Assembly (NCBI GenBank): GCA_021738535.1
Contig: JAIPBU010000002.1
Coordinates: 62,001-126,000, forward strand
Source: Bacteroidales bacterium
Lineage (GTDB): Bacteria > Bacteroidota > Bacteroidia > Bacteroidales > VadinHA17
Direction: 5' to 3'
Length of the DNA stretch: 64,000 nucleotides
Numbering within the stretch: the stretch's first letter is position 1; every line of letters starts with the position of its first letter. Shown one piece after another: positions 61,823 to 64,000 of the stretch. The position numbers were made by a program, and so were the translations under genes. The notes beneath the pieces are model-generated. The model did no database searches, was not told the DNA's origin, and saw nothing but the letters and a program-made list of their open reading frames with translations.

Positions 61823-63163
61823 TTATACAACACCCTGTGCTAACATTGAATCAGCTACTTTTATAAAGCCGCCTATATTAGCTCCTCTTACATAATTGAT
61901 AAACCCGTCATCCTGCTTTCCGTGCTTAACACATGTGTCATGAATATTCTTCATAATCATCTGTAACCTGTTATCAACCTCTTCGCGAGTCCAACCCAGG
62001 CGCATTGAGTTCTGTGTCATTTCAAGTCCTGAGACTGCAACACCCCCTGCATTTGCCGCTTTGCCGGGTCCGTAGAGTATGCCGGCATCCAGGTATGCAT
62101 TTATTGCTTCAGGAGTTGAAGGCATATTGGCACCTTCAGAGATACAGTAGCAACCATTCTTAATAAGGGTTTTTGCTTCCTCCTCATTTACCTCATTCTC
62201 GGTTGCATTTGGCATAGCAACATCACACTTAACTGACCATGGTCTCTTTCCTTCGAAATATTCAACTCCGTATTTTTCTGCATATTCCTTGATCCTGCCG
62301 CGCTTGATGTTTTTCAGTTCCATAACATAATCAAGCTTTTCCTTATCTATTCCTGCGGGGTCATAGATAAAACCTGAAGAATCTGAAAGGGTAACAACTT
62401 TTCCTCCCAGTTCAGTTACCTTCTGTGTGGCAAACTGCGCTACATTACCTGATCCGGATATTGCAACAACCTTTCCTTCAAGTGAATCGCCTCTTGTTTC
62501 AAGCATGTTCTGGGCGAAATAAGTAGCTCCATAACCTGTTGCTTCCGGGCGGATTACAGATCCTCCCCAGTCAATGCCTTTGCCTGTGAGAACGCCTGTA
62601 AACTCGTTTCTTAATCTCTTGTACTGTCCGAAAAGGTAGCCGATTTCCCGACCGCCAACACCAATGTCACCTGCAGGTACGTCAGTATTAGGTCCGATGT
62701 GGCGTGAAAGTTCTGACATAAAACTCTGGCAGAATCTCATTACTTCATTATCTGACTTTCCTTTGGGATCAAAGTCTGATCCTCCTTTTCCTCCTCCCAT
62801 GGGTAGTGTTGTAAGACTGTTTTTAAACACCTGCTCAAAGGCAAGGAATTTTAGAATTCCAAGGTTAACCGTTGGGTGAAATCTCAGTCCTCCCTTGTAA
62901 GGGCCAATTGCACTGTTCATTTCTATACGGTAACCTTTGTTGATCTGGATTTCTCCCTTGTCATCAAGCCATGGTATTCTGAAAAGGATAACCCTTTCAG
63001 GTTCAGCTATCCTTTCAAGGACCTTGGCATGCTTGTACTTTGGATTTTCTTCAATGAAAGGGATCAGTGATTCGGCAACTTCATGCACAGCCTGGTGAAA
63101 TTCGTTTTCTCCCGGATTCTTGGCTTTGATTGTTGCCATAAATTTTTCAACTCTTGGGTCCAT
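61823..63163 (-). CDS. gdhA: glutamate dehydrogenase (NADP-type)
   Basis: 446 residues. Substrate-binding domain with GPYKGGLRFHPTVNL, the catalytic Lys in TLPMGGGKGGSDFDPKGK, and the Rossmann domain with VVAISGSGNVAQFA. Length and C-terminus (GANIGGFIKVADSMLAQG) fit the hexameric NADP-specific class. Links nitrogen assimilation to the TCA cycle. Monocistronic, own terminator. The 220-bp gap upstream holds nothing that I can name. Confidence 0.97.
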   Translation of the reverse strand: MDPRVEKFMATIKAKNPGENEFHQAVHEVAESLIPFIEENPKYKHAKVLERIAEPERVILFRIPWLDDKGEIQINKGYRIEMNSAIGPYKGGLRFHPTVNLGILKFLAFEQVFKNSLTTLPMGGGKGGSDFDPKGKSDNEVMRFCQSFMSELSRHIGPNTDVPAGDIGVGGREIGYLFGQYKRLRNEFTGVLTGKGIDWGGSVIRPEATGYGATYFAQNMLETRGDSLEGKVVAISGSGNVAQFATQKVTELGGKVVTLSDSSGFIYDPAGIDKEKLDYVMELKNIKRGRIKEYAEKYGVEYFEGKRPWSVKCDVAMPNATENEVNEEEAKTLIKNGCYCISEGANMPSTPEAINAYLDAGILYGPGKAANAGGVAVSGLEMTQNSMRLGWTREEVDNRLQMIMKNIHDTCVKHGKQDDGFINYVRGANIGGFIKVADSMLAQGVV

Positions 63164-63383
63164 AGTTTTTGTTTTAATTTGTGTTTTTTGGGTTTATGCG
63201 TTGATAAAAATAGAAATTTCATTCTTTAAATAAATACCATTGTTCATCTTCTTTGAGGTTTAGAATATTACAGGATCGGTGATGTTTTGTAATAAACAGG
63301 CAATCAAGATATTATGCGCGCAGAGTGTGTTATAAAACATATCAGCCATAATGATTATCGTCATTGGTGGATTCAATCATATT

Positions 63384-64000
63384 TTAATGCCGCCTGCGGT
63401 ACCTGTTGCCGGGTATACTCTCTATATGGCCTGAAAATTCCAGTTTAAGCAGTGCCGATGCGAGATGGTGAACCGGCTTTTTAAAAGAAGTGCTTAATTG
63501 TTCAGACGATAATTCTTCTGTGTCATCAAAGAGCTTTAATATTCTTTTTTCGATCGGACTAAGATCACCAGTAAAGAGATTTTCTGTATTATTATTAATT
63601 GTATTTTTTACCCAGCCAAGATTATAGATGATATCATCTGCTGATTCTACCAGTGCCGCCTTATTGGACTTGATAAGCATGTTACACCCTTCTGAGTATG
63701 GCATACCGGGGTATCCCGGTACTGCCATTACGTCCCTGTTATATGACATTGCAATGTCAGCTGTGACCATTGCTCCACCCTTACGGCCTGATTCAATAAT
63801 AATACATGCATCGGAGATGCCTGCGATTATCCTGTTTCTTTTGAGGAAATTGTTTCGTTCAGGTTTTTCAAAGGAGGGAAAGTCTGTAACAAGGGCTCCC
63901 TTATGAAGAATTTTCCTTGCTATTCCCAGGTGGGCAGGTGGATATATTGTTTTGAACCCATGGCCCAGGATGGCAATGGTTGGAAGGTCATACTCAAGGG
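63384..64000 (-). CDS. dprA: DNA-processing protein DprA, 5' end outside window
   Basis: The frame is open from 64000 to the stop at 63384 (205 codons visible). Rossmann-like DprA core: TIAILGHGFKTIYPPAH, ALVTDFPSFEKPERNNFLKR, NRIIAGISDACIIIES, GRKGGAMVTADIA; then the C-terminal winged-helix domain (LFTGDLSPIEKRILKLFDD). DprA loads RecA on incoming single-stranded DNA in transformation. An internal ATG at 63770 must not be taken as the start. N-terminal SAM/HTH part is cut by the window. Confidence 0.95.
   Translation of the reverse strand, partial: LEYDLPTIAILGHGFKTIYPPAHLGIARKILHKGALVTDFPSFEKPERNNFLKRNRIIAGISDACIIIESGRKGGAMVTADIAMSYNRDVMAVPGYPGMPYSEGCNMLIKSNKAALVESADDIIYNLGWVKNTINNNTENLFTGDLSPIEKRILKLFDDTEELSSEQLSTSFKKPVHHLASALLKLEFSGHIESIPGNRYRRRH

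Overview
The window is a chromosomal segment from a member of the Bacteroidota, most likely of the Bacteroidales/Marinilabiliales type. The evidence is gene content: a type IX secretion sorting domain, CarboxypepD_reg-like TonB-dependent receptors, DUF3078 and GSCFA proteins, a FISUMP-domain surface protein, an ECF-sigma style of regulation, tight acpP-fabF-rnc and groES-groEL blocks, and several -7 promoter motifs of the TAnnTTTG type with one full TTTG-N19-TAnnTTTG promoter. TGA is used as a normal stop (sufE, leuS, crcB).

Layout. 1-3.3 kb: a cupin cut by the window edge, a DUF4139 (MuiA-like) protein and an AAA_14/DUF4143 ATPase. 3.4-8.5 kb: a minus-strand operon whose central gene is an intact secreted caspase-like peptidase. 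The upstream gene carries a frameshift. The downstream surface protein (FN3-like repeats plus FISUMP plus LamG) carries an in-frame TGA and a truncated end, so the operon appears to be decaying. 8.9-15.5 kb: the SUF iron-sulfur cluster operon sufBCDSE plus a SufT-like DUF59 gene, followed by queG; a REP/MITE-like repeat sits between sufB and sufC. 15.6-28.4 kb: a MATE transporter, a five-PAS protein with no output domain, an FtsX-type permease that has lost its start, a membrane LytTR regulator with phased direct repeats downstream, an outer-membrane receptor, crcB-DUF190 (fluoride export), DUF3078, MscS and YjbQ. 28.5-31.2 kb: an ECF sigma / probable anti-sigma / lipoprotein operon facing a second ECF sigma gene. 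31.5-37.8 kb: a hydrolase, GSCFA, a TonB receptor plus lipoprotein, a minimal T9SS-tail protein and kdsB.

37.8-45 kb: a sigma-54 activator, LptE-like protein, acidic TPR-like protein and secG, then groES-groEL preceded by a sigma-54-like promoter, then lepA. 45-51.6 kb: a response regulator/histidine kinase pair, a candidate small RNA, a PH-like membrane protein, an IPExxxVDY-like protein, rnc, fabF and acpP, an intergenic region rich in palindromes, and purN. 51.6-64 kb: an M23 lipoprotein and leuS, tRNA-Arg(CCG), a radical SAM protein, an unknown protein, an ExbB/ExbD operon, tRNA-Ser(GGA), L-asparaginase, TatD, glutamate dehydrogenase, and dprA running off the right edge.

Most of the window is conserved housekeeping sequence. 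The least explained parts are the caspase operon, the PAS/FtsX junction, the ECF-sigma/lipoprotein operon, the 408-bp gap before the PH-like gene (candidate structured RNA) and the palindromes between acpP and purN. No CRISPR array, insertion sequence, prophage or integrase was found.
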